From Luteimonas arsenica (GTDB taxonomy: Bacteria > Pseudomonadota > Gammaproteobacteria > Xanthomonadales > Xanthomonadaceae), in contig NZ_SJRW01000001.1 of NCBI RefSeq assembly GCF_004352825.1, positions 1,178,001 to 1,242,000 on the forward strand: DNA of 64,000 bases, in the 5' to 3' direction. A program made the translations under genes and the position numbers. Of this stretch, positions 37,763-48,360 are shown piece by piece (the first letter of the stretch is position 1; every line of letters starts with the position of its first letter). Under the pieces are notes generated by a model. That model saw only the letters and a list, made by a program, of their open reading frames with translations. It did not search any database and was not told the DNA's origin.

Positions 37763-39174
37763 TGGCGGCGAAGTCCGTGATCGCCGTGCGTCCGCGCGCT
37801 GCCTCGACCCTGGTGCTGGCGCTGCTGCTGGCGCTGCCGTCCGCGGCCGCGCGCGAGCACGAGCCCAACACCCTGGTGCCCGCGGGCGACGCGCGCTACG
37901 CGCCGGCCGCGCATCCCGACCGCATCGTCGCCTCGCCGGCGGCGGATCCGGCGCGCGGCTTCCAGGTGTCGTGGCGCAGCGGGCAGGGCATCGACGCGCC
38001 GCTGCTGGAGCTGGCCGTGGCCGGCGATTCGCCCGACCTGGGCGAGCCCCGCCGCCTGCAGGCACGTACGCGCACGCTGGCCACCGAGCACGGCGAAGGC
38101 CTGCAGCACCAGGTGGCGGTGGACGGCCTCGAGCCCGACACCCTGTACGCCTTCCGCGTGCAGGGCGCGAACGGCTGGTGGAGCCCGTGGCGGCAGCTGC
38201 GTACCGCCGCCGCGCCGGGCGCGCCGCTGGAGTTCCTGTACTTCGGCGACACCCAGAACAAGAACGCCAGCCTCTCCACCCGCGTGCTGCTGGAAGCGCT
38301 GAGGCATGCGCCGGACGCTCGCCTGGCGCTGTTCGCCGGCGACCTGGTCAGCGGCGGCGACGGCGAGGACGACAACGAGTGGGGCGAGTGGTTCGATGCC
38401 ACTGCGCCGCTTGCCTCGACCCTGCTGGTGGCGCCGGTGACCGGCAACCACGAGTACTTCGAGGAGTTCGAGGATACGCCGCAGGAGCGCCGCGTGCTCG
38501 GCGCGCACTGGCCGCACATGTTCGCGCTGCCGGGCAACGGTGCGCCGGGCGTGGAGGCGACGACGTACTGGTTCGACATGCACGACGCGCGCTTCGTGGT
38601 GCTCGACGGCACCTCGGCGCTTGATCTGGGCACCGCGCAGGCGCAGGCGGCATGGCTGGACGGCGTGCTGCGCGACGCCGCGTCGGGCGAGCGCCCGCGC
38701 GCGTGGACGATCGTGGCCATCCACCAGCCGATGTTCTCGCCGCGCCAGGACCGCGAAAACGTGCTGCTGCGCGAGCACGTGCTGCCGGTGCTGGAGAAGC
38801 ACCGCGTCGACCTGGTGCTGCAGGGCCACGACCACGTCTACGGCCGCCGCGGCGGCCTGGTCGAACGGCAGGGCACGCCGCAGTACGTGGTCAGCGTCGC
38901 CGGCGCCAAGCAGTACCGGCTCTCGCCGGAGGCGCGCGAAACGATGGCGCCGGTGGCCGAGGACACCCAGCTGTACCAGCGCGTGCGCATCGAGAACGGT
39001 GAACTGCGCTACGAAGCCCGCACCGTCACCGGCCGGCTGTACGACGCCTTCTCGATCACCGGCGACCGCGCAAGCGGCCGCAGCATCGTCGAACACGTCG
39101 AAGGCCGCATCCCGCAGCGCGACTGCGAACGCGCCGCGACCCTGAAGGGCCGCGCCGACCGCTGCTGGGAGTGA
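37762..39174 (+). CDS. Exported purple-acid-phosphatase-like metallophosphoesterase
   Basis: 470 residues with a signal peptide (12-30). An N-terminal fibronectin-III-like domain as in purple acid phosphatases (about 45-145) precedes a calcineurin-like domain. The dimetal motifs are all present: YFGDTQ, FAGDLVSGG, TGNHEYF, IHQPMFSP and QGHDHVYG. The enzyme would release phosphate from organic phosphomonoesters in the periplasm. ATG 37762 overlaps the preceding stop; a GTG four codons earlier is possible. The pyrophosphatase gene follows after 4 nt. Confidence 0.9.
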   Translation: MAAKSVIAVRPRAASTLVLALLLALPSAAAREHEPNTLVPAGDARYAPAAHPDRIVASPAADPARGFQVSWRSGQGIDAPLLELAVAGDSPDLGEPRRLQARTRTLATEHGEGLQHQVAVDGLEPDTLYAFRVQGANGWWSPWRQLRTAAAPGAPLEFLYFGDTQNKNASLSTRVLLEALRHAPDARLALFAGDLVSGGDGEDDNEWGEWFDATAPLASTLLVAPVTGNHEYFEEFEDTPQERRVLGAHWPHMFALPGNGAPGVEATTYWFDMHDARFVVLDGTSALDLGTAQAQAAWLDGVLRDAASGERPRAWTIVAIHQPMFSPRQDRENVLLREHVLPVLEKHRVDLVLQGHDHVYGRRGGLVERQGTPQYVVSVAGAKQYRLSPEARETMAPVAEDTQLYQRVRIENGELRYEARTVTGRLYDAFSITGDRASGRSIVEHVEGRIPQRDCERAATLKGRADRCWE

Positions 39175-39178
39175 GCTG

Positions 39179-39772
39179 ATGCGTCCGGGGCCCGTCCTGC
39201 GCGCCGGCGCCGCGTTCGCGCTGTGGATCGCCGTGGCCACCGCCGGCGCGGCCAACCCGCGGCAGGTACCCCAGCCGGCGAACGCGCCGGAGGAGGCGCT
39301 GCTGCTGGTCGAGATCCCGGCCGGTGGCTTCACCAAGTACGAGACCGGCAACGATGGCCTCGTCCACGTCGACCGCTTCCTGTCGATGCCGGTGGCCTAT
39401 CCGGCGAACTACGGATCGATGCCGCGCACCCTGGCCGGCGACGGCGATCCGCTCGACGCTCTGGTCCTGACCCGGGCGCCGCTGCATCCGGGCGTGCTGA
39501 TCCGGTTCCGGTCGCTGGGCGTGCTGCGGATGAGCGATGCCGGCGAAGCGGACGAGAAGATCATCGGCGTGCCGGCCGACGACGTGGACCCGACTTACGC
39601 CGGTATCCGATCGATCGAGGACCTGCCGGCGATCGAGCGCGAACGCATCGAGGCGTTCTTCCGGGTCTACAAGGACCTGCCGTCGGGAACCCGCCGCGTC
39701 GAGCTGCGCGGCTGGGGTGATGCCGCCGAAGCGAAAGCGCTGATCCGCTCGGCCATCGAAGCGGCGCGCTGA
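39179..39772 (+). CDS. Exported family I inorganic pyrophosphatase
   Basis: 197 residues. The family I signature is D88-G-D90-P-L-D93 (GDGDPLDALVL), with VEIPAGGFTKYE, YPANYGSMPRT, DEKIIGVPADDVDP and FFRVYKDL around it. Unlike the usual cytosolic enzyme it has a signal peptide (about 1-25), so it should split pyrophosphate in the periplasm. As the last gene of the TonB receptor-phytase-like-phosphoesterase operon it would complete conversion of imported phosphate compounds to Pi. Confidence 0.92.
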   Translation: MRPGPVLRAGAAFALWIAVATAGAANPRQVPQPANAPEEALLLVEIPAGGFTKYETGNDGLVHVDRFLSMPVAYPANYGSMPRTLAGDGDPLDALVLTRAPLHPGVLIRFRSLGVLRMSDAGEADEKIIGVPADDVDPTYAGIRSIEDLPAIERERIEAFFRVYKDLPSGTRRVELRGWGDAAEAKALIRSAIEAAR

Positions 39773-39778
39773 ACATCG

Positions 39779-39808
39779 GCGCCCGGAGTCGGGGCAGGCT
39801 CCGGGCGC
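39779..39808 (+). terminator. Hairpin after the phosphatase operon
   Basis: Perfect 10-bp stem GCGCCCGGAG / CTCCGGGCGC around a 10-nt loop, starting 7 nt after the pyrophosphatase stop. There is no T-tract, so termination would be inefficient or Rho-assisted. Confidence 0.5.
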
Positions 39809-39866
39809 ATGAGGGGCGCCTCCCCCCTGCGGGCCGGGCCCGCCGGGAGCTGCGCGTCGACGACCC

Positions 39867-41369
39867 TCAGGCCGCGGCGGCCTTCGAGCGGCGCGGTCCC
39901 TCGAGCAGGGCGCGCTTCACCATCGACACCACGAGGTCCAGTTCGTCCTCGCCCATCTCGAAGCGAGGGGTGAAGCGCAGCGAGTTCTCGCCGCCGTGGA
40001 TCACGCCCAGGCCGTTCTCGCGCAGCCACTCTTCGCTGGAACCCGCGCCGTAGCCCTTGAACTCCGGCGAGAGCTCGCAGGAGAACAGCAGGCCGGTGCC
40101 CTGCACCTTGGTGATCAGCCCGCCCAGTTCGGCCTTCAGCGCCTCGAGCCTGTCCAGCGCCTGCTGGCCGCGCTTGCGGATGTTGGCGCGCACCGCGGGC
40201 GTGACCATGCCCAGCACCGCCACGCCGACGTCGGCCGCGCGCGGGTTGCCGGTCATGGTGTTGCCGTAGGTGCCGCGCTTGTAGATGCCGGCGGCGCGCT
40301 CGTTGACCGCCAGCACCGACAGCGGGAACTGGCCGGCGTTGAGCGCCTTGGAATAGGTCTCCATGTCCGGCGCTTCCTGGCCTTCGAAGCCGGGGTAGTC
40401 GACGATCGACAGCGCGCCGGTGGCGCGCAGGCCGGCCTGGATCGAGTCGACCAGCAGCAGCGAGCCGTGCGCCTTCGTCAGCTCGCGCGCGGCGGCGTAG
40501 AAGTCCACCGGCACGCTGCGGCCGGGGTCGCCTTCGCCCATCACCGGCTCCAGGAACATCGCCTCGATGAACCAGCCGTTCGCGTCGGCGTCGGCGAAGG
40601 CCTGCTTCAGCGCGTCGATGTCGTAGGGCGGCACCACCAGCACGCTGTCCTCGTGGCGGTAGCTGGCCAGGGCGGCGCGGTAGGCCTTGCGGGTGGAATC
40701 GGAGTACAGCGCCGGGGCCTCGGTGCGGCCGTGGAAGGCGCCCTTGACCACCAGGCGCTTGACCGTGCGGCCGGCGTGGCGGCCGCCGTCGTCGGTCATG
40801 GTCTTGGCGTTGGTGTCGGCGATGCGCGCGGCCAGCGACACCGACTCGGAGCCGGAGTTGAGGCACATGAAGGCGGCATAGGGGCAGCCGCCGCCGCTGT
40901 GGCCGATCTCGGCGCGCAGCGCACGGTCCAGGCGCAGCTGCGACAGGTTCGGGGTCATGATGTTGGCCAGCGCCTGCGGTTTGGCCATCGCATCGATCAC
41001 CGCCTGCGGCGCGTGGCCGAAGCCGAGCATGCCGTAGCCGCCGGTGTCGTACAGCACCGCGCCCTTGAGGGTGATGATCCAGGGGCCGCGGGCGGTCAGT
41101 GCCACGTAGGGGTTCACGCCGTCCTGCGGATAGAAGTTGACGAAGCCGGCCTGCACGGCCTGGACCTGGGCGTCCTCGTCGAGATCGAGCAGGTCGGCGG
41201 CGTCAGCCTCGATGCGCGCGAACTCGGCCGCGGCGGCGTCGATGGCGGCGACCAGGTCGGAATGCCCGGCGGCGAATCGCGCGACGGTGGCGTCGTCGAG
41301 GCCGGGCGTGCGGCGCTGGCCCTTGCGGGCGCGGAGCGGGACGAGGGCGTCGATCGGGTTGGCGGTCAT
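39867..41369 (-). CDS. PLP-dependent class III aminotransferase
   Basis: 500-residue fold-type I enzyme. Features: GAVLYDTGGYGMLGFGHAP, LNSGSESVSLAARIAD (PLP phosphate binding), KGAFHGRTEAPALYSD, the DSIQAGLRATG motif containing the Asp that pairs with the PLP ring, and the Schiff-base Lys in TYSKALNAGQFPLS, with YGNTMTGNP after it. The substrate is probably an omega-amino acid or a lysine/ornithine-type amine; it is not clearly any textbook member. Divergent from an Lrp/AsnC regulator 132 nt away, which is a likely amino-acid-responsive controller. Confidence 0.85.
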   Translation of the reverse strand: MTANPIDALVPLRARKGQRRTPGLDDATVARFAAGHSDLVAAIDAAAAEFARIEADAADLLDLDEDAQVQAVQAGFVNFYPQDGVNPYVALTARGPWIITLKGAVLYDTGGYGMLGFGHAPQAVIDAMAKPQALANIMTPNLSQLRLDRALRAEIGHSGGGCPYAAFMCLNSGSESVSLAARIADTNAKTMTDDGGRHAGRTVKRLVVKGAFHGRTEAPALYSDSTRKAYRAALASYRHEDSVLVVPPYDIDALKQAFADADANGWFIEAMFLEPVMGEGDPGRSVPVDFYAAARELTKAHGSLLLVDSIQAGLRATGALSIVDYPGFEGQEAPDMETYSKALNAGQFPLSVLAVNERAAGIYKRGTYGNTMTGNPRAADVGVAVLGMVTPAVRANIRKRGQQALDRLEALKAELGGLITKVQGTGLLFSCELSPEFKGYGAGSSEEWLRENGLGVIHGGENSLRFTPRFEMGEDELDLVVSMVKRALLEGPRRSKAAAA

Positions 41370-41501
41370 GCGTTTCTCCTGGTGTCCTGGGCCGGCCTCG
41401 GCCGGGCGATCCTTCCATTATCGCGATGCGTTCGTCGGTTGGTAGGTGCGATCTGCACGGAAACCCTGCAGTTTTCGGCGGATCGACGATAGAATCCGCG
41501 C

Positions 41502-41933
41502 ATGAAGCCCAGTCCCGCCGACGAAGCCCTGCTCTCGCTGCTGCGCGAAGACGCGCGCATGCCCACCGCGGCGATCGCGCGCCGCCTGCAGCTTTCGCGG
41601 ACGACGGTGCAGAGCCGGATCGAGCGCCTGGAGCGCAGCGGCGTGATCGCCGGCTACACCGTGCGCGTCGGCGACGACTACGAGGGCGAGCGCATCCGCG
41701 CCCTGGTGATGATCACCGTCTTCCCCAAGCAGGCGCCGGCCGTGGTCGAGGCGCTGCGCCAGATGCCGGGCGTGCGCGCCCTGCATTCGGTCAACGGTGC
41801 CTGGGACCTGGTGGCGATGGCGGTGGTGGCGACCATCGGCGAGATGGACGAACTGACAGACCGCATCGGCGCGCTGGACGGCGTCGAGCGCACCACCTCC
41901 ACCCTGCTGCTGTCGACCAAGTTCGAACGCTGA
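41502..41933 (+). CDS. Lrp/AsnC family transcriptional regulator
   Basis: 143 residues. The N-terminal HTH is DEALLSLLREDARMPTAAIA..LQLSRTTVQSRIERLERSGVIAGYTV. The C-terminal RAM domain (about 65-143) carries VRALHSVNGAWDLVAMAVV, the effector-binding beta-alpha-beta fold. It is divergent from the aminotransferase, a standard layout for local amino-acid-responsive control. The 132-nt gap holds an imperfect dyad around CTGCAG (about 41460-41480), a possible operator. Confidence 0.92.
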   Translation: MKPSPADEALLSLLREDARMPTAAIARRLQLSRTTVQSRIERLERSGVIAGYTVRVGDDYEGERIRALVMITVFPKQAPAVVEALRQMPGVRALHSVNGAWDLVAMAVVATIGEMDELTDRIGALDGVERTTSTLLLSTKFER

Positions 41934-41941
41934 GGCCCCGA

Positions 41942-42973
41942 TTGAAGAAGTCCGATTTCGCCTTCGACCTGCCGCAGGCGCTGATCGCGCAGGCCCCCCT
42001 GGCCGAGCGTTCGGCCAGCCGCATGCTGGTGGTGCCGCCCGGCGACGCCGGCTTCGACGACCGCCAGGTGCGCGAGCTGCCGGCGTTGCTGCGCGCCGGC
42101 GACCTGATGGTGTTCAACGACACCCGGGTGATCCCGGCGCGCCTGTTCGGCCACAAGCAGGGCAGCGGCGGGCGCGTGGAGATCCTGATCGAGCGCCTGC
42201 TGCCGGGGAACGAGGCCCGCGCCCAGGTCGGCGCCAGCAAGACGCCCAAGCCCGGCAACCTGATCGAACTCGACGCCGGTGGCGTGGCCGAAGTGGTGGG
42301 GCGCGATGGCGGCTTCCACCACCTGCGCTTCCACGTCGACGGCGCCCTGCAGGCCTGGCTGGAGAAGGCCGGGCGCATGCCGCTGCCGCCCTACATCCAG
42401 CGCGAGCCCGGCGCCGACGACGCCGAGCGCTACCAGACCGTGTTCGCGCGCGAGGCCGGCGCGGTGGCGGCGCCGACCGCGGGCCTGCATTTCGACGAGC
42501 CGCTGCTTGAAGCGCTGCGCGCGAAGGGCGTCGGCTTCGGCCACGTGACCCTGCACGTCGGCGCCGGCACCTTCCAGCCGATGCGCGTGGACGACGTGCG
42601 CGAGCACCGCATGCACAGCGAGTGGATCAACGTCGGTGCGGCCCTGGTCGAGCAGGTGCGGCGCACCCGCGAGGCCGGCGGCAGGGTGGTGGCCGTGGGC
42701 ACCACGGTGATGCGCGCGATGGAGTCGGCGACGGTCGACGGCGAACTCCACCCCTTCGCCGGCGAAACCTCGATCTTCATCGTGCCCGGCTACCGGATCA
42801 CCTCGGCCGATGTGCTGCTGACCAACTTCCACCTGCCCGAATCGACCCTGCTGATGCTGGTATCGGCCTTCAGCGGGCGCGAGCGCGTGCTGGCGGCCTA
42901 TGCGCACGCGGTGCGCGAGCGCTACCGGTTCTTCTCCTACGGCGACGCGATGCTCCTGCACGCCGACGGCTGA
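41942..42973 (+). CDS. queA: S-adenosylmethionine:tRNA ribosyltransferase-isomerase
   Basis: 343-residue enzyme of queuosine synthesis that adds the epoxycyclopentane ring to preQ1-tRNA. Family segments: SDFAFDLPQALIAQAPLAERSASRML, DLMVFNDTRVIPARLFG, MPLPPYIQRE, ERYQTVFAREAGAVAAPTAGLHF, VTLHVGAGTFQPMR, RVVAVGTTVMRAMES, TNFHLPESTLLMLVSAF. TTG 41942 is used because GAGG at 41932 lies 6 nt upstream and homology starts there. Its usual partner tgt is displaced 4.2 kb downstream. Confidence 0.96.
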   Translation: MKKSDFAFDLPQALIAQAPLAERSASRMLVVPPGDAGFDDRQVRELPALLRAGDLMVFNDTRVIPARLFGHKQGSGGRVEILIERLLPGNEARAQVGASKTPKPGNLIELDAGGVAEVVGRDGGFHHLRFHVDGALQAWLEKAGRMPLPPYIQREPGADDAERYQTVFAREAGAVAAPTAGLHFDEPLLEALRAKGVGFGHVTLHVGAGTFQPMRVDDVREHRMHSEWINVGAALVEQVRRTREAGGRVVAVGTTVMRAMESATVDGELHPFAGETSIFIVPGYRITSADVLLTNFHLPESTLLMLVSAFSGRERVLAAYAHAVRERYRFFSYGDAMLLHADG

Positions 42974-42996
42974 ATGCGCCGGAGTTTCGGCTTGTC

Positions 42997-43015
42997 GAGT
43001 ATCATTCTCATTTGC
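42997..43015 (+). promoter_or_regulatory. Candidate Fur box before the iron transporter
   Basis: GAGTATCATTCTCATTTGC matches the 19-bp Fur consensus (GATAATGATAATCATTATC) at 12 of 19 positions, and its complement contains the typical AATGAGAATGATA core. It lies 39 nt before the fbpA-like start and 24 nt after queA, so iron-repressed transcription of the transporter is likely. Confidence 0.7.
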
Positions 43016-43053
43016 GCCGGCGCCGTCCGGCTCCCCCCGAACTGGAGATGCCC

Positions 43054-44136
43054 GTGAACATCCGCTTCCGCGCCCCCCGTGCCGCCCTGGCCGTCGCCTG
43101 CTCGGCGCTGCTGCTCGCCGCCTGCGGCGGCCAGCAGGCCGATACCGCCGCCACCGGCGACCAGGCCGCGCCGGCCGCCACCGGCGAGGTCAACCTCTAC
43201 ACCACCCGCGAGCCGGGCCTGATCCAGCCGCTGCTCGACGCCTTCACGGCCGAGTCGGGCATCAAGGTCAACACCGTCCTGCTCAAGGACGGCCTGGTCG
43301 AGCGCCTGGGCGCCGAGGGCGAGCGTTCGGTGGCCGACGTGCTGATGACCGTCGACACCGGCAACCTGCTCGACGTGGTCGAGGCCGGCCACACCCAGGC
43401 CCTGCAGTCCGAGGTGCTGGAGGCGGCCATCCCGCAGCACCTTCGCGGCGCCGACGGCCAGTGGTTCGCGCTGTCGCTGCGCGACCGCGTGCTGTACGCC
43501 GACAAGGACCTCGACCTCGAATCCTTCACCTACGAGGAACTGTCCGATCCGAAGTGGAAGGGCAGGGTCTGCATCCGCTCCGGCCAGCATCCCTACAACA
43601 CCAGCCTGTTCGCGGCGATGATCGCCCACCACGGCGCCGAGTACACCGAGCAGTGGCTGCGCGGGGTCAAGGCCAACCTGGCGCGCAAGGCCGCCGGCGG
43701 CGACCGCGACGTGGCCCGCGACATCCTCGCCGGCATCTGCGACATCGGCATCGCCAACGCCTACTACGTCGGCCGCATGAAGAACGCCGAGCCGGGTTCC
43801 GAGCAGCACCAGTGGGGCGAGGCGATCAAGGTCATCCGCCCGAGCTTCAACGTCGAAGGCGGCGGCACCCACGTCAACATCAGCGGCGCGGCGCTGGCGG
43901 CGCACGCGCCCAACCGCGACAACGCGGTGGCGCTGATGGAATACCTGGTGTCGGACGAGGCGCAGAGCCTGTACGCGCGTGCCAACTACGAGTACCCGGT
44001 CAAGGCCGGCGTCGAACTCGACCCGGTGGTGGCGAGCTTCGGCGAGCTCCATGCCGACCCGCTGCCGCTGGGCGAAGTGGTCGCCAACCGCCGCGAGGCC
44101 AGCGCGATCGCCGACAAGGTCGGCTTCGACAACTGA
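43054..44136 (+). CDS. fbpA: Ferric iron ABC transporter, substrate-binding lipoprotein
   Basis: 360-residue periplasmic-facing binding protein. The lipobox LLAAC places the acyl cysteine near residue 24. It is a type II periplasmic-binding fold of the FbpA/FutA group: EVNLYTTREPGLIQPLLDAF, DVLMTVDTGNLLDVVEAG, GQWFALSLRDRVLYADKD, GRVCIRSGQHPYNTSLFAAMI and CDIGIANAYYVGRM, the last holding the paired tyrosines that bind iron. GTG 43054 was chosen for GGAG six nt upstream; ATG 43048 would leave no spacer. First gene of fbpABC behind a Fur box. Confidence 0.92.
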   Translation: MNIRFRAPRAALAVACSALLLAACGGQQADTAATGDQAAPAATGEVNLYTTREPGLIQPLLDAFTAESGIKVNTVLLKDGLVERLGAEGERSVADVLMTVDTGNLLDVVEAGHTQALQSEVLEAAIPQHLRGADGQWFALSLRDRVLYADKDLDLESFTYEELSDPKWKGRVCIRSGQHPYNTSLFAAMIAHHGAEYTEQWLRGVKANLARKAAGGDRDVARDILAGICDIGIANAYYVGRMKNAEPGSEQHQWGEAIKVIRPSFNVEGGGTHVNISGAALAAHAPNRDNAVALMEYLVSDEAQSLYARANYEYPVKAGVELDPVVASFGELHADPLPLGEVVANRREASAIADKVGFDN

Positions 44137-44145
44137 CGCCACGGC

Positions 44146-45873
44146 ATGGCGGCGACGGGAATGCCCGCGGGTGCATCGCACCCGGTGGTCCGCGGCGTTC
44201 CCGGCCGCGGCCTGCGCCGCCTGCTGCCCGAAGGCGCCTGGCAGTGGGCGGCGGTCGCGATCGCGGCGCTGGTGCTGCTGCCGCTGGCGTCGCTGGCCTG
44301 GACCGCGCTGCAGGGTGGCCAGGACGGGCTCTGGAGCCACGTCGCCCGCTACGTGCTGCCGACCGCGGCGCGCAACACGCTCGCGCTGCTGCTCGGCGTC
44401 GGCGCGCTGGTGGTGGCGATCGGCACCGGCGCGGCCTGGCTGGTCACCGCCTTCGACTTCCCCGGCCGGCGCACCCTGTCCTGGGCGCTGCTGCTGCCGC
44501 TGGCGGTGCCGACCTACATCGTCGCCTTCGCCTATCTCGACCTGCTGCATCCGCTGGGCCCGGTGCAGGGCGCGGTCCGGGCGATGCTCGGCTACGACAG
44601 CCCGCGTGATTTCCGCCTGCCCGACATCCGCGGGCTGGCCGGCTGCATCGTGCTGCTGGGCTTCGTGCTCTATCCCTACGTCTACCTGACCACGCGCGCG
44701 ATGTTCATGACCCAGGCCGCGGGCCTGCTGGACGCGGCGCGCACGCTGGGTGCGACGCCGGCGCAGGTGTTCCGGCGCGTGGCCCTGCCGCTGGCGCGGC
44801 CGGCAATCGCGATCGGCACCGCGCTGGCGCTGATGGAGGTGTTGAACGACATCGGCGCCTCCGAATTCCTGGGCGTGCAGACGATGACGGTGGCCGTCTA
44901 CACCACCTGGGTGACGCGCTCGGACCTGCCGGGCGCGGCGCAGATCGCGCTGGCGATGCTGGCGATCGTGGTCGCGCTGTTGGCACTGGAGCGCTACGCG
45001 CGCCGGCGCCAGCGCTATGCGGCGGGCGAGCGGCCGCGGCCGATGCGCGCGCAGCGACTGCATGGGGGCGCGGCGGCGCTGGCGTTCGCGCTGGGCCTGT
45101 TCCCGGTGCTGGTCGGTTTCATGCTGCCGGCCGGCTACCTCGCCTGGGAGGCGTTCGAGCGCCTCGGTCAGCACGGCATGTCGCCGCAGCTCCTGGCCGG
45201 CATCCGCAACACCGTGGGCGTGGCATTGGCCGCCACCGTGGTCACGTTGGCCGCGGGCCTGGTGCTCGGCTGGTCGATGCGGCTGGCGCAGGGGCGGCGG
45301 CGCTCGGCCGGCGCGCTGTTCGCGCTGCGCAGCGGAAGCCTGGGCTATGCCGTGCCCGGCACGGTGCTGGCGATCGGCCTGCTGCTGCCGCTGGCCTGGT
45401 TCGACGACGGCGCCAACTGGCTGCTGGCGAGCTTCGGCATGAGCCCGCGGATGCTGCTGATGGGCTCGGCGGCGGCGCTGGTGCTGGCCTACATGGCGCG
45501 CTTCCTGGCGGTGGCCGCCGGCGGCGTCGAGGCAGGCCTGGCGCGGATCCCGCCCAGCCTGGACCAGGCCTCGGCCAGCCTTGGCCACGCGCCGGGATCG
45601 ACCCTGCGCCGCATCCACCTGCCGCTGCTGCGCCCCGCGCTGGCCGCGGCCGCGCTGCTGGTGTTCGTGGACGCGATGAAGGAACTGCCGGCGACGCTGC
45701 TGCTGCGGCCGCTGAATTTCGAGACCCTGGCGACCTGGCTCTACGCCGAGGCCTCGCGCGGGACGTATGAGGAAGGCGCGGTGGCCGCGCTGCTGATCGT
45801 CGCCGTCGGCCTGCTGCCGGTGGTGCTGCTGGCGCGCACCGGCGTGCGCTATGGAAGGGAGAGGATGTCGTGA
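44146..45873 (+). CDS. fbpB: Ferric iron ABC transporter, fused permease
   Basis: 575 residues with about twelve membrane helices in two homologous halves, as in FbpB. Each half carries an EAA-like coupling loop: DAARTLGATPAQVFRRVALPLARPAI in the first and QASASLGHAPGSTLRRIHLPLLRPAL in the second. It forms the membrane channel for iron delivered by the binding protein. ATG 44146; ATG 44161 is an alternative. The ATPase gene overlaps its stop by GTGA. Confidence 0.94.
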   Translation: MAATGMPAGASHPVVRGVPGRGLRRLLPEGAWQWAAVAIAALVLLPLASLAWTALQGGQDGLWSHVARYVLPTAARNTLALLLGVGALVVAIGTGAAWLVTAFDFPGRRTLSWALLLPLAVPTYIVAFAYLDLLHPLGPVQGAVRAMLGYDSPRDFRLPDIRGLAGCIVLLGFVLYPYVYLTTRAMFMTQAAGLLDAARTLGATPAQVFRRVALPLARPAIAIGTALALMEVLNDIGASEFLGVQTMTVAVYTTWVTRSDLPGAAQIALAMLAIVVALLALERYARRRQRYAAGERPRPMRAQRLHGGAAALAFALGLFPVLVGFMLPAGYLAWEAFERLGQHGMSPQLLAGIRNTVGVALAATVVTLAAGLVLGWSMRLAQGRRRSAGALFALRSGSLGYAVPGTVLAIGLLLPLAWFDDGANWLLASFGMSPRMLLMGSAAALVLAYMARFLAVAAGGVEAGLARIPPSLDQASASLGHAPGSTLRRIHLPLLRPALAAAALLVFVDAMKELPATLLLRPLNFETLATWLYAEASRGTYEEGAVAALLIVAVGLLPVVLLARTGVRYGRERMS

Positions 45874-46883
45874 CGGATGCGCTGCTGGAGATCGCGGGCA
45901 TCCGCGTGGGCTATCCGGCGCCCGGCGGCGGGACGCAGGTGGTGGTCGACGACCTGTCGCTGACGCTGGCGGCAGGCGAGATCGGCTGCCTGCTGGGTGC
46001 CTCGGGGTGCGGCAAGACCACGGTGCTGCGCGCGGTGGCGGGCTTCGAGCCGGTGCTCGACGGCCACATCGGCGTGCAGGGCCGGCGGGTGGCGGCCGCC
46101 GGGCTGTCGCTGCCGCCGGAAAAGCGCAGCGTCGGCATGATGTTCCAGGACTACGCGCTGTTCCCGCACATGGACGCGGCCGCCAACGTCGCCTTCGGCC
46201 TGCGCGGCCGCCCGCGCGAGGCGCGGCGGGCGAGGGTGGCGGAGATGCTGGCCCTGGTCGGCCTGGCCGATCGCGGCGGCGCCTATCCGCACGAACTGTC
46301 CGGTGGCCAGCAGCAGCGCGTGGCCCTGGCCCGCGCGCTGGCGCCGGGCCCGGCCCTGCTGCTGCTGGACGAACCCTTCTCCAACCTCGACACCGACACC
46401 CGCCAGCAGTTGGCCGCGGAGCTGCGCGACCTGCTGAAGGCCTCGGGCGCGACCGTGCTGATGGTGACCCACGACCAGTCCGAGGCCTTCGCCATGGCCG
46501 ACCGTATCGGCGTCATGGACCGCGGCCGCATCCTGCAGTGGGACAGCGCCGAGGCCCTGTACCGGCGTCCGGCGGACCGCTTCGTCGCCGGCTTCATCGG
46601 CCGCGGCGCCCTGGTGCCGGCCGCGGCGCTGGGCCTCGGGCCGGGCGGCGACGTGCTGCTGCGCCCCCATGCCCTGCGCCCCGACCCGCAGGGCCCCCTG
46701 CAGGCCGAACTGCTCGCACTCACGTTCCGCGGCCCCGGCCACGTCCTGACCCTGCGCCTGGCCGGCGGCCCCCTGGTCGAGATCGACCTCGACGACCCCG
46801 ACACCGCCACCCTGGCCGCCCAGCCCCCTGGCAGCCCCGTCCGCCTGCGCCTCCTCGACGGGGCGCTGGTTCGCTTCGACTGA
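45870..46883 (+). CDS. fbpC: Ferric iron ABC transporter, ATP-binding protein
   Basis: 337 residues. Walker A GASGCGKTT (43-51), Q-loop MMFQDYALFPH, signature LSGGQ (143-147), Walker B LLLLDEPFSNLD and switch MVTHDQ are all present, followed by a C-terminal TOBE-like regulatory domain (about 245-335). It energises the FbpB channel. GTG 45870 overlaps the permease stop. Confidence 0.95.
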   Translation: MTDALLEIAGIRVGYPAPGGGTQVVVDDLSLTLAAGEIGCLLGASGCGKTTVLRAVAGFEPVLDGHIGVQGRRVAAAGLSLPPEKRSVGMMFQDYALFPHMDAAANVAFGLRGRPREARRARVAEMLALVGLADRGGAYPHELSGGQQQRVALARALAPGPALLLLDEPFSNLDTDTRQQLAAELRDLLKASGATVLMVTHDQSEAFAMADRIGVMDRGRILQWDSAEALYRRPADRFVAGFIGRGALVPAAALGLGPGGDVLLRPHALRPDPQGPLQAELLALTFRGPGHVLTLRLAGGPLVEIDLDDPDTATLAAQPPGSPVRLRLLDGALVRFD

Positions 46884-46898
46884 GGCTGGCAAGAGCAT

Positions 46899-48268
<1,370 letters not shown>

Positions 48269-48360
48269 CCGCCATCCAGCGCGGGTCCGGGGGCTTGAAA
48301 GCCGCCCCGAGGCCCCGCATGGCATACTAGCCAGCTGATTTCCGCACCGGACCGTCCTGA

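Noticed and set aside
39773..39866. Strong intrinsic terminator for the phosphatase operon
   Set aside because: The hairpin is perfect but no T-run follows, so it is listed only as a low-confidence hairpin/terminator.
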